Part shown: in pieces, positions 32,600 through 40,777 of the stretch | Layout: each line of letters starts with the position of its first letter | Numbering within the stretch: the stretch's first letter is position 1 | DNA from: an uncultured Lachnospiraceae bacterium | GTDB taxonomy: Bacteria; Bacillota; Clostridia; Lachnospirales; Lachnospiraceae | Direction: 5' to 3' | Length of the DNA: 64,000 nt | Assembly (NCBI GenBank): GCA_910588955.1 | Contig: CAJURQ010000008.1 | Coordinates: 53,105 to 117,104 of the forward strand | Made by a program: the position numbers and the translations under genes | Notes under the pieces: generated by a model | Database searches by the model: none | Seen by the model: the letters and a program-made list of their open reading frames with translations, nothing else | What the model was told of the DNA's origin: nothing

Positions 32600-32740
32600 A
32601 TGCTCTACCTGTCGGATTCCTTTCCGACGGGACGGGGGAGTGGCTGTCTGGAATGTACCTGCGAGGTGTTAAACATCAACCGTGGCTACAATCAGGCGCT
32701 TATGGAGAAATGCCACAGATTATGGGAGTATTCGGAATAG
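32600..32740 (+). pseudogene. remnant of an Rpn-type (PD-(D/E)XK) nuclease/transposase gene
   Basis: A 46-codon frame contains CEVLNINRGYNQALMEKCHRLWEY, which matches the conserved middle of the Rpn family (recombination-promoting nuclease, PDDEXK_2) seen many times in Lachnospiraceae genomes. The N-terminal catalytic part and the C-terminus are missing. It overlaps the start of the methyltransferase in another frame. Confidence 0.6.
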
Positions 32741-33492
32741 CCTTCGACTGGGGCAAAACCTCAGCCAACTACGCCAGATTCCGGGATATCTATCCACAGG
32801 AATTTTATGACAGAATCGTCAGAAGAAATCTGTGCGTGGAAGGGCAGAGCGTTCTTGATCTGGGAACGGGGACGGGCGTGCTCTCCAGAAATATGTATCG
32901 ATATGGGGCAAAGTGGACAGGCACCGATATTTCCGAAGAACAGATTGCACAGGCTCGGATTCTGTCAGAGGGCATGGATATCGAATATGAGGCAGTATCT
33001 GCGGAGAAGACGGATTTTCCCGACAATTTCTTCGACGTCGTCACGGCATGTCAGTGCTTCTGGTATTTCGACCATGAAAAGCTGGAGCCGGAGCTTGTGC
33101 GGATGCTAAAGCCGGGCGGACACATCTTGCTTCTGTATATGGCGTGGCTGCCCTATGAGGACAAAATCGCGGGAGCCAGTGAGGCGCTTGCCCTAAAGTA
33201 TAATCCCCGGTGGAGCGGTGCGGGCGAGACGGTGCACCCAATCTTTGTCCCGGAGATTTATATGAAAAATTTTGAACAGACTTTCCATGAGGAGTATCTT
33301 TTGGACGTGCCCTTTACCCGGGAAAGCTGGCACGGCAGAATGAAAACATGTCGGGGAATCGGCGCGTCGCTCACGGAGACGGAAATTTCCTCGTGGGAGC
33401 GGGAGCATATCGAGCTGCTTAAAGAAATCGCCCCGGCATCGTTCACGGTGCGGCACTACGGGGCGATGGCGGAGCTAAAACTGGTCAGGTGA
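32710..33492 (+). CDS. SAM-dependent class I methyltransferase
   Basis: ATG 32710 (MPQIMGVFGIAFDWGKTSANYARFRDIYP) is chosen as the family begins this way; the sequence before it belongs to the Rpn remnant. The 260-aa protein has motif I VLDLGTGTGVLSRNM (about residues 47-60), TGTDISEEQI, and the post-motif DVVTACQCFWYFDHEKL. The substrate is unknown. The ribosome-binding site (TATGGAGAA) is close to the start and weak, consistent with disturbance of the upstream region. Confidence 0.82.
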   Translation: MPQIMGVFGIAFDWGKTSANYARFRDIYPQEFYDRIVRRNLCVEGQSVLDLGTGTGVLSRNMYRYGAKWTGTDISEEQIAQARILSEGMDIEYEAVSAEKTDFPDNFFDVVTACQCFWYFDHEKLEPELVRMLKPGGHILLLYMAWLPYEDKIAGASEALALKYNPRWSGAGETVHPIFVPEIYMKNFEQTFHEEYLLDVPFTRESWHGRMKTCRGIGASLTETEISSWEREHIELLKEIAPASFTVRHYGAMAELKLVR

Positions 33493-33519
33493 GGGATGAT
33501 TTTCCCCAAAAGCGGTCGG

Positions 33520-34710
33520 TCAGGTGTCTTTTGTTTTCCGCGTACCTTTCAACAGAAGGAGCGAGAGGATCAGCACTAACGGGAAGACACATCCGACCAA
33601 CATTCCTTTTCGCAGGTCGTTCCCCGCATTCTGGGTGATATTGCCTACCAGACTGGGACCGAACGCGCCGCCGAGGTCTCCCGCCATGGCAAGCAGGGCG
33701 AACATGGCGGTTCCGCCGCCAGGAAGCCTCCCGGAGCAGATGCTGATCGTGCCGGGCCACATGATGCCCACCGAAAATCCGCACATGATGCAGCCGATCA
33801 GTCCTATCACCGGGTTATCGGAGATGGACGCCGCTATGTAACAGCTCAGACACAAAACGCCCGACCCGATCATAAACCGCATCAGCTCCAGTTTGTCGCC
33901 GTATTTTCCGAAGATAACCCGGCTGATGCCCATAGTGATTGCAAACATGCACGGACCGGCAAGGTCGCCCATCGCCTTTGTAAAGCCGAGGGCGGATTCC
34001 GTATAGGCGGAAGCCCACTGTGCCATAGAGAGCTCGGAGGCGCCCGCGCAGACCATGAGAATAATGGATATCCAGAACATCGGAACCCGGAGCAGACCGC
34101 CTATGCCCATGCCTTTGCCGCCATCCTCCGTCGTGTATTCGATCGGACAGGTCGCGAAGTTGTAAATATTGTAGAGCGGGATGAGCGCCCAAATACAGGC
34201 AAGCCATTTCCAGCCGTCAATACCGAAAACGGCAAAAAATAGGGTCGACAGAAGGATCACGCCGACCGATCCCCAGCAGTAAAAGGAGTGCAGCAGGCTC
34301 ATAACCGCCTCTTTATTGTCGAAGGGGCACGCCTCCACAATGGGGCTGCACAACACCTCGATCAGTCCGCTGCCGATGGCATAGATGATAACGCTTATGA
34401 TAATGCCGGTCAACGGATTCGGGGTAAGGTCAGGCAGAAAGGCGAGTCCTACAAGCCCTGCCGCCGCGCAAAGCTCCGAGGCAACGACGCATCTGCGATA
34501 GCCGATCCGGTCCGCAAAGTAAGAGCAGAGAACGTCCACGATTAGCTGGGTCAGAAAAAACAGGGTGGAGATCAGCGCGATCTGCCCAAGCGGTATCTGA
34601 TAGTCATTGTGGAATTTCAGGAATAACAACGGTGCAAAGTTTGCACAGATTGCCTGTGTGATGAAGCCGAGGTAGCAGGCGATCAGTGTTTTTTTATAAC
34701 TTTTTGTCAT
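33520..34710 (-). CDS. MFS transporter
   Basis: ATG 34710 (MTKSYKKTLIACYLGFITQAICANFAPLLF) follows AAAGGAG, giving 396 aa with 12 predicted spans. Loop motifs such as YFADRIGYRR and FGKYGDKLELMR fit the major facilitator family, of the FucP-like sugar/uncharacterised type. Its start faces the broken AraC gene, which may once have regulated it. Confidence 0.83.
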   Translation of the reverse strand: MTKSYKKTLIACYLGFITQAICANFAPLLFLKFHNDYQIPLGQIALISTLFFLTQLIVDVLCSYFADRIGYRRCVVASELCAAAGLVGLAFLPDLTPNPLTGIIISVIIYAIGSGLIEVLCSPIVEACPFDNKEAVMSLLHSFYCWGSVGVILLSTLFFAVFGIDGWKWLACIWALIPLYNIYNFATCPIEYTTEDGGKGMGIGGLLRVPMFWISIILMVCAGASELSMAQWASAYTESALGFTKAMGDLAGPCMFAITMGISRVIFGKYGDKLELMRFMIGSGVLCLSCYIAASISDNPVIGLIGCIMCGFSVGIMWPGTISICSGRLPGGGTAMFALLAMAGDLGGAFGPSLVGNITQNAGNDLRKGMLVGCVFPLVLILSLLLLKGTRKTKDT

Positions 34711-34782
34711 GGTATAATATACTCCTTTCCTCTGTGCCGGCGCAACCGTGAAAGTTACATATCCCGTCGCGCGCAGAAGGGA

Positions 34783-34811
34783 TTGACTTCTGTAACGAGT
34801 TGTATTATATA
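34783..34811 (+). promoter_or_regulatory. promoter upstream of the AraC remnant
   Basis: TTGACT (34783-34788), 17 bases, TATATA (34806-34811). The promoter is intact although the gene it serves is broken. Confidence 0.55.
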
Positions 34812-34895
34812 GTACATAGATGTAGATATCAATATAATATATCCCAATTTTATTACACAATATTACAATTAATAGCGAAAGAGGAGCGCCGTTCT

Positions 34896-35389
34896 ATGAA
34901 TAGGAATGAGGGGTACAGCAGAATTGTGACGGACGAATCTTTGCGGGAAACGATTCCCCACGGGAGCGAGGCGTATCCGTTCCGCTATTTTCTGGAAGAT
35001 ATCTGGGAATTTGACTTTCACTGTATCGACTGGCACTGGCACCCGGAAGTAGATCTTCCGCGCCGAAGGCGCAGACACAGCTTCAGAGGATGCTTCAGTA
35101 TATCCACGTAAATTATCAGAGTCCGATTTCGTTGGATGACATTGCGGAAACAGTTTCGCTCAGCAAGAGCAGTGTGTTAAATTTATTTCAAAAAAATATC
35201 CATACCTCGCCAATCAATTACTTAGTCCATTACAGGCTGAAACGGGCGGCGAAACTGCTTGTCACGACACAGAGCAACGTTTCGGAAATCGCCCGTGACA
35301 CCGGGTTTGAAAATATCGGGTATTTTTGCCGCAAATTCAAGGAAGTGTTTAGGATGATGCCCGGGGAGTACAGGAAGAGAGAAGGATAG
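34896..35389 (+). pseudogene. AraC family regulator, internally deleted
   Basis: From ATG 34896 (MNRNEGYSRIV..., with GAGGAG upstream) about 54 codons match the start of an AraC sensor domain (FDFHCIDWHWHPEVDL). The frame then turns into Arg-rich nonsense. From about 35087 in another frame comes a complete double helix-turn-helix domain (QYIHVNYQSPISLDDIAETVSLSKSSVLNLF ... ARDTGFENIGYFCRKFKEVF). Roughly 110-130 residues of the sensor domain are missing. The regulator is almost surely dead, though the DNA-binding part has its own potential start at 35090. Confidence 0.8.
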
Positions 35390-35418
35390 AGGGACGCCTG
35401 TAAAACGTCCCTGTGACA

Positions 35419-35985
35419 TTATTTTTTGAGCTGCATTCCGTCTTTGAAGGCTTCCCCAACTCGCTCCGTCACCTTATAGTAGCCGTGTGTATACGGATCA
35501 AAGGCAATCGCGTTTACCAGAGACATGTCAAGATGATCGTCAACTATGACGCTCTCGTCAGCTGTGATATTTACGACTTTACCGACCACTCCGCAACCAT
35601 ACTTGTTGGTCTGGTATTCCACGAACACACACTCCAGACAAAGCGGAAATTCATTGATAATCGGTGCGTACACGGTTTCGGATTTACTTGCGGTGAGTCC
35701 GCTGCGCTCAAGCTTATTAGGAACATTGTTGCCGGATTCGACGCCGAAATAATCCGCCTCCACAATATGGGCGGCGTCAGCGATACTTACCGTGAAAGCG
35801 CCTCTTGCCTTGATGTTCTGTACAGTCTTATGGGTTTCCGTCAAATTGAGAATGACATGATCCCTTTCCTGCATTGTACCCCATGCGGCATTCATGACAT
35901 TTACGCTGTCGTCCTCATTGTAAGTTGCCACCATCAGGACGGGCATGGGGAAGATGCCTTCTGTGACATTCAGATTTTTTCTCAT
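35419..35985 (-). CDS. flavin reductase family protein
   Basis: ATG 35985 (MRKNLNVTEGIFPMPVLMVATYNED) has GAGG upstream. The 188-aa protein has the FMN-binding split-barrel pattern (MNAAWGTMQERDHVILNLTETHKTVQNI, AFTVSIADAAHIVEADYFG, ANAIAFDP-like end). Members reduce free flavin or act as small oxidoreductases. It is divergent from the HxlR regulator at 36110, a frequent pairing in which HxlR controls the reductase. Confidence 0.85.
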   Translation of the reverse strand: MRKNLNVTEGIFPMPVLMVATYNEDDSVNVMNAAWGTMQERDHVILNLTETHKTVQNIKARGAFTVSIADAAHIVEADYFGVESGNNVPNKLERSGLTASKSETVYAPIINEFPLCLECVFVEYQTNKYGCGVVGKVVNITADESVIVDDHLDMSLVNAIAFDPYTHGYYKVTERVGEAFKDGMQLKK

Positions 35986-36109
35986 AATCATTACCTCGTT
36001 TCCTAAAATTGACAAAGCTGATGTCTGTACCTATAATTATAATTGGTAACGGATAAAGAACAAGTACTGATTTTTAAGAAAGGTACTATCTAAAAGGAAA
36101 GTATAAGTT

Positions 36110-36448
36110 ATGATACGAAAATATATTGAGAAGGCAAATTTTGAAGTTACCGGGTTTAGCTATACGCTTTCACTCATATCCGGCAAGCATAAAATGGTGA
36201 TTCTTTATTGCCTGATGGAGTTTCAGGTGGTAAGATTTAATGAATTAAAACGGTATCTGAAAAATGTGTCGGACAAAACGCTCAGCAATAATCTGAAAGA
36301 GTTGGAAAAAGACAGGCTTATTATCAGAAAAGAATATCCCCAGATTCCGCCGAAGGTGGAATACAGCCTGAGCGAAAGAGGGAAATCTCTGATGAAAGTT
36401 TTGGATGAGCTTTGCGTTTGGGGAGAAAATAACAGGGAGGATGGCTAG
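36110..36448 (+). CDS. HxlR family transcriptional regulator
   Basis: The 112-aa winged-helix protein has the HxlR core (LISGKHKMVILYCL, RFNELKRYLKNVSDKTLSNNLKELEKDRLIIRKEYP, VEYSLSERGKSL). Many members sense electrophiles or redox stress by an N-terminal Cys; here the only Cys residues are at positions 36 and 103. It is divergent from the flavin reductase. Confidence 0.88.
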   Translation: MIRKYIEKANFEVTGFSYTLSLISGKHKMVILYCLMEFQVVRFNELKRYLKNVSDKTLSNNLKELEKDRLIIRKEYPQIPPKVEYSLSERGKSLMKVLDELCVWGENNREDG

Positions 36449-36452
36449 CAGA

Positions 36453-36642
36453 ATGAAACTGAAAAATATACTGATCGTCGTCAAGGATATCGAGGCGTTT
36501 GTCCGGAAGCTGGAAAACCTGTATCCGTCTATAGAGTATGTAAATAAATTGATGACGCATAGCTGGGGGCAGAGGGTAGTCCGTTTTTTATGACTTGGAC
36601 GGGAATCTGATCGAGGTGGGGACACCGATGCGAAACGTTTGA
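36453..36642 (+). pseudogene. VOC (glyoxalase/dioxygenase) family gene, deleted and frameshifted
   Basis: MKLKNILIVVKDIE starts a VOC domain. After a short stretch the frame jumps to the family's end (WGQRVVRF, then YDLDGNLIEVGTPM in another frame). An extra T in a T-run near 36586-36591 explains the shift, and about 50-60 central residues are gone. It overlaps nothing and follows hxlR by four bases. Confidence 0.7.
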
Positions 36643-36696
36643 CGGACAGAACGGTGCTACAGGCGGATGGATTATTGCTTGCAAAGGGGAGGAAAT

Positions 36697-37152
36697 ATGA
36701 ATTATATCAGAACGGACGGTAAAAACGAAGATTTCATAGAAAACTGCAGACTCCTCGACATGGACTTGGACAGGCGTGTCGGGAGGCAGATCAAGCGGGA
36801 GAAGTACGCGAAATTTAACCAGTTAGATGAGATACGGGAGGCAATCGTCGTTTATGATAATGGTAAGCCGGTTGGCGGCGGTGCCATCAGAAGATACGAC
36901 GAGGAAACGATCGAGCTGAAAAGAGTGTTTGTACATAGCGACTATCAGGGGCAGGGAATTGGGAGCACACTTGTTTCTAAATTAATCGAGTGGGCGGCGG
37001 AATTGGGCTATCGGAGAATGATTTTGGAGACGGGGGAACTGCTGGCGGAGTCATGCGCGGTCTATCGAAAACTGGGGTTTCAGGTCATTCCCAACTACGG
37101 ACCTTATGAGGGTATGCAGGAGTCTCTGTGTATGGGGAAGGAGATTGGGTGA
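36697..37152 (+). CDS. GNAT family N-acetyltransferase
   Basis: ATG 36697 (MNYIRTDGKNEDF) follows GGGGAGG. The 151-aa protein has the acetyl-CoA loop (VFVHSDYQGQGIGSTLVSKLIEWA) and a family end (CAVYRKLGFQVIPNYGPYEG). The substrate is unknown. It is intact between two pseudogenes. Confidence 0.85.
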   Translation: MNYIRTDGKNEDFIENCRLLDMDLDRRVGRQIKREKYAKFNQLDEIREAIVVYDNGKPVGGGAIRRYDEETIELKRVFVHSDYQGQGIGSTLVSKLIEWAAELGYRRMILETGELLAESCAVYRKLGFQVIPNYGPYEGMQESLCMGKEIG

Positions 37153-37184
37153 GGTTTGGAAAAAATTGAATGGAGGACTCTCTT

Positions 37185-37687
37185 ATGAACGCACTCATCA
37201 TTAATTGTAGTCCCGTGCGGACAGGTGCCACGGCTGAGATAGTAAAAATTGTCGCGCAAAAGCTCTCAGAGAAATACGAGACAAAGTGCATCTGCATAGA
37301 CGATTACCATTTCAGCTTTTGCAAAGGGTGCCGGACTTGTCACAACACGGCGGAATGTATTCAAAAGGATGATATTCCGTCGATAATGAATGAGTTTGAG
37401 CGGGCGGATGTTCCCGGACAGTTCAAAGCATTTATTGACAGATGCACGCCGTGGTGCACACACACGAGCCCCATGCGGCGGTCAGCGGCGGAAAAAGAGG
37501 ATATGTCATAGCCCTGCGGACAGGACCGGGAATGAAGGAGTGCGAGAGAATTATTCAAAGCATAGAGCACTTTTACTGGCATCTGGAAATTGCGTGCTGC
37601 GGCAGTCTGGGGCTGTGTTCTGTGGAATATAAAGAGGACGTTGCGCCGCGCAAGGATGATATTATAATGCTTTGTGAAAATATGTAG
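37185..37687 (+). pseudogene. flavodoxin-fold NAD(P)H oxidoreductase, frameshifted
   Basis: ATG 37185 (MNALIINCSPVRTGATAEIVKI) with GGAGGA starts an NADPH-dependent FMN reductase. After ERAD about 11 residues of the flavin-loop segment seem deleted, joining directly to VPGQFKAFIDRCTPWC; the deletion ends carry the same GCGGAT/C bases. A one-base loss in the CA-run near 37457-37463 then shifts the frame, and the rest (HEPHAAVSGGKRGYVIALRTGPGM ...) continues one frame over to 37687. Confidence 0.75.
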
Positions 37688-37769
37688 AAACTTCAAGTGC
37701 AAAGGATGGCGGACGCAGATAAAAGATTTATGCTGTCCATTGTGAGAGTGCATGGGAAAGGAGGTTGAC

Positions 37770-38246
37770 ATGGAAGTAAAATTAGTGAGGGCGGATGTAA
37801 GTGACGCGAGAGAAATACATAATATGCAGATAGAGGCTTTTGGGGAATTGTTAGAAAAATATCAGGATTACGACACGAACCCCGCAAGCGAAAGCATGGA
37901 AAAAGTAGAAATGCGCCTGAAACAGGACGTCACCTATTTCTATTTTATCTGTATGGAGCAGACCAAGGTAGGAGCGGTTCGTGTCGTTGAGCCAAGGGAA
38001 GCCGGAAAAAATAAAAGGATTTCTCCCATCTTTGTCATGCCGGAATTTCGAGGCAGGGGTATTGCGCAGGAGGCAATGCGCCTCTGTGAGGAACTGCACG
38101 GAAGTGACAACTGGGAGCTGGACACCATTTTGCAGGAGCCCGGAAACTGTCATCTGTATGAGAAGATGGGCTACCGGCAGACGGGCAGGACGGAAGTCAT
38201 AAATGAAAGGCTTACCTTAGTGTTTTATGAAAAGAGGAAGAGCTGA
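37770..38246 (+). CDS. GNAT family N-acetyltransferase
   Basis: ATG 37770 (MEVKLVRADVSDAREIHNMQIEAF) follows AAAGGAGG. The 158-aa protein has ISPIFVMPEFRGRGIAQEAM as acetyl-CoA site and NCHLYEKMGYRQTGR near the end. Its stop overlaps the start of the MATE gene (TGATG), so the two are coupled. Confidence 0.85.
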   Translation: MEVKLVRADVSDAREIHNMQIEAFGELLEKYQDYDTNPASESMEKVEMRLKQDVTYFYFICMEQTKVGAVRVVEPREAGKNKRISPIFVMPEFRGRGIAQEAMRLCEELHGSDNWELDTILQEPGNCHLYEKMGYRQTGRTEVINERLTLVFYEKRKS

Positions 38247-39589
38247 TGGAGAACGAATTATTTGAGAAAACCCCGGTGCCGAAGGCGTACTTCAAATTCG
38301 CCCTGCCGGTGGTGCTCAGCATGGTAGTCTCGCTGGTCTATAATATGGTAGACACGTATTTTATCGCCCAGACAGGCAACACAAATCTGGTGGCGGGAGT
38401 CTCCTTGAGCGCGCCGGTCTTTACGCTGATGATCGCGCTCGGCGACATTTTCGGACTGGGAGGAAGTTCCGTTATTTCCCGGCTGTTTGGCGAGAAAAAG
38501 GATGAGGACGGGAAACGCCTGAGCGTCTTTTGCTTTTATGCCGCGATCGTGTGCGGGATTGTGGTGACGGCGGTGATGATGCTGCTTCGGGAGCCGATTT
38601 TATATGCGCTGGGAGCCGACGTAGCGACGTTTTCCTATGCCTCCGGCTATTATACCTATATCGTGCTCGGCGCGCCGTTTATTATTTTGTCCTTCACGCC
38701 GTCCAATCTGCTGCGTACGGAAGGGTTTGCGACCGCGACCATGACGGGCAGCATATTGGGCGCAGTCGTCAATATGATTCTGGATCCTGTCTTTATTTCC
38801 GTGCTCGGTCTGGGTGCGGCAGGCGCGGCGATTGCGACCGTGATCGGAAATATCTTTGCGGATGCTTTTTATGTCTGGTTCCTGTTAAAGAAAAGCAGGC
38901 GGCTTTCCATCAATCCGGCAGGTTTTCACATTCATATCGTGGAGGTGGAGCAGATTCTGGCAATCGGGATTCCGGCGTCGATCACGAACCTGATGCAGAG
39001 TATCGGCATTGCGCTTACAAACCGTTCGCTTTTGCCGTACGGCAATGATAAAGTTGCGGCAATGGGAATTGTGATGAAGGTGAATCTGATCGCCGTTCTG
39101 ATTCTTGTCGGCTTTGCCTTTGGCGCGCAGCCGCTGGTCGGGTATAACTACGGCGCAAAGAATCATGCGCGCCTGAAAGAGATTTTGCGGTTTTCCTACG
39201 GGTTTGAGTGTTGTACGGCGGCGGTTCTTGCGGGAGCGCTGTCCCTTGCGGCGCCCGCCATGATCGGGATATTTATGCAGGATAAGTCTATCATAGAGGT
39301 TGGCGTGCCCATGCTCCGTATGCAGCAGATGGGAATGGTGTTCACGGCGGTTGTGCTTGTGACGACCTGTACCTTCCAGTCGGCGGGAAAGGCGGTGGGC
39401 GCGTTTCTCTTGTCGGTCAGCAGGCAGGGCGTGCTGTTCGCGGTTGTTCTTCTCGTTGCGTCAAAGGCGTTTGCCTATCAGGGCGTTCTCATGGCGCAGC
39501 CTGTCTCCGACCTGTTGACGGCAGTTATGGCGGTTATTCTCTTTGAGATTTTGATACGCAGACCGATCGGGAGGGAGCAAGACGCGTAA
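38246..39589 (+). CDS. MATE family efflux transporter (MepA-like)
   Basis: The 447-aa protein has 12 spans with MATE hallmarks (YNMVDTYFIAQTGNTNLVAG, PSNLLRTEGFATATMTGSILGAVVNMILDPVF). It is translationally coupled to the GNAT upstream, an arrangement that may join drug modification and export, though this is inference. Confidence 0.9.
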   Translation: MENELFEKTPVPKAYFKFALPVVLSMVVSLVYNMVDTYFIAQTGNTNLVAGVSLSAPVFTLMIALGDIFGLGGSSVISRLFGEKKDEDGKRLSVFCFYAAIVCGIVVTAVMMLLREPILYALGADVATFSYASGYYTYIVLGAPFIILSFTPSNLLRTEGFATATMTGSILGAVVNMILDPVFISVLGLGAAGAAIATVIGNIFADAFYVWFLLKKSRRLSINPAGFHIHIVEVEQILAIGIPASITNLMQSIGIALTNRSLLPYGNDKVAAMGIVMKVNLIAVLILVGFAFGAQPLVGYNYGAKNHARLKEILRFSYGFECCTAAVLAGALSLAAPAMIGIFMQDKSIIEVGVPMLRMQQMGMVFTAVVLVTTCTFQSAGKAVGAFLLSVSRQGVLFAVVLLVASKAFAYQGVLMAQPVSDLLTAVMAVILFEILIRRPIGREQDA

Positions 39590-39624
39590 AATTGCTCGGA
39601 TAGGTAAGCCGGGAATAGTGTTGA

Positions 39625-39888
39625 CTATTCGCTGTCGGAAAGATATTCCCGGTACAACTGCTCCCGGTAGGCGCTGTCGGAGAGAGCGCGTTTTACTTCT
39701 TCGGTTTTTTCGGCGTCCATCAGGGTTTGCAGTATTTGCAAAGTATCATTGCTGATTTTGAGTCCTTCCTCAAGTCCTTCCCGATAGCCGATTTCCCGCC
39801 ATTCCTTCCGCTCACTTTTCATATGTTTTTCTTCGTCATATTCAAAAATACTTACCGCTATCGCCTCCGCACGTACTATAGCACATAT
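39625..39888 (-). pseudogene. C-terminal remnant of an Rpn-type nuclease gene
   Basis: On the minus strand 87 open codons, without a good start at the left end of the frame, read VRAEAIAVSIFEYDEEKHMKSERKEW, then IGYREGLEEGLKI and a helical tail. The EYDEEKHM...GYREGLEEG pattern is the typical end of Rpn/PD-(D/E)XK transposase-like proteins in Lachnospiraceae. The catalytic N-terminal part is missing. Confidence 0.65.
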
Positions 39889-39894
39889 TTAACG

Positions 39895-40503
39895 GAATTC
39901 GCACCCACGGAAGGAAACCCGGTCAACATCACGGGAACAAACAGTGCGGATTACAGCCGGTGTTTCCATAGCGACAATACGAATTATGAAATAAAGAACG
40001 GTGGCGCACATCCACACCCTGACACTGGTGCCCGCGAAAGACGCCACCTGTACGGCACCAGGAAATACGGCATATTATGTCTGCGACGGTAACGACGGCT
40101 GCAGGAAATGGTTTTCGGATGAGGTGGGAACGCAGGAGATCACGGATCATGCCAGCGTAGAAATCGCGATGGTAGACCACAGTTACGACGATACCACATG
40201 GGGTTACAAGGATGCGGAAGGACATGCCCATAAATGCCATAACTGCGATGCACATGACGGCATTCAGTCGCATACGCCGGGAGATCCGGCGACGACAACG
40301 ACGCCTCAGACCTGTACGGAATGCGGTTACGAAATGGCACCGGTAATCGGGCATACACACAGCTTTGGGAAAAAGTGGGAGAGTGATGAGACAGACCACT
40401 GGCATCAGTGCGACTGCGGGGAAAAATCCGAAGTGGCTCCCCACAGCGAGGATGACGGAACCGTCACAAAACAGCCTACAAAGACAGAATCAGGCATAAA
40501 GTG
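39895..40503 (+). pseudogene. remnant of a large surface protein with His/Cys repeats
   Basis: A frame with EGNPVNITGTNSADYSRCFHSDNTNY shifts at about 40000 into one reading HIHTLTLVPAKDATCTAPGNTAYYVC, followed by repeated H-Y/HS, C-x2-C and PATTTTPQTCTECGYE segments. Such His/Cys-rich repeats occur in big cell-wall proteins of gut Clostridia. Signal peptide, start and anchor are absent, and a stop follows KTESGIK. Confidence 0.6.
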
Positions 40504-40659
40504 ATTAGCACTGTCAAGCGTGATTTTTAAAAATATTTTGGTACTGTTGATTGTGATAAGTGATTAATACCCTGTTACGTAGAAAGGGGAAAAGTCTGGC
40601 AATAATGAGCAAGTAAACTAAATTTTCAAATATTCTGACAATTTACAAAAAAGTCTTTA

Positions 40660-40688
40660 TTTACAAATCCCACAAGCGGGTGTATTAT
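40660..40688 (+). promoter_or_regulatory. gltBD promoter
   Basis: TTTACA (40660-40665), a 17-base spacer and TATTAT (40683-40688). The transcript would start just before the leader hairpin at 40701. Confidence 0.65.
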
Positions 40689-40700
40689 TGTATACATGTA

Positions 40701-40741
40701 GAACGCAAAGGAGCGCTAGATGTCTTCTTTGCGTTCTCTTT
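40701..40741 (+). terminator. terminator-like leader hairpin of gltBD
   Basis: GAACGCAAAG (40701-40710) and CTTTGCGTTC (40727-40736) form a perfect 10-bp stem followed by TCTTTCT. It is in the leader between promoter and gltB, so it probably acts as an attenuator. I see no obvious antiterminator or leader peptide. Confidence 0.65.
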
Positions 40742-40777
40742 CTATATATAAACCATCAAAAGTTAGGAGTGAAACTT

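Noticed and set aside
35090..35389. The AraC helix-turn-helix part as a stand-alone regulator
   Set aside because: No ribosome-binding site is seen at its first ATG, and the missing sensor domain upstream points to a deletion. Kept as part of the pseudogene.
40001..40503. The His/Cys-rich frame as an intact secreted protein
   Set aside because: There is no signal peptide or anchor, and the same protein type continues upstream in another frame, so it is a remnant.
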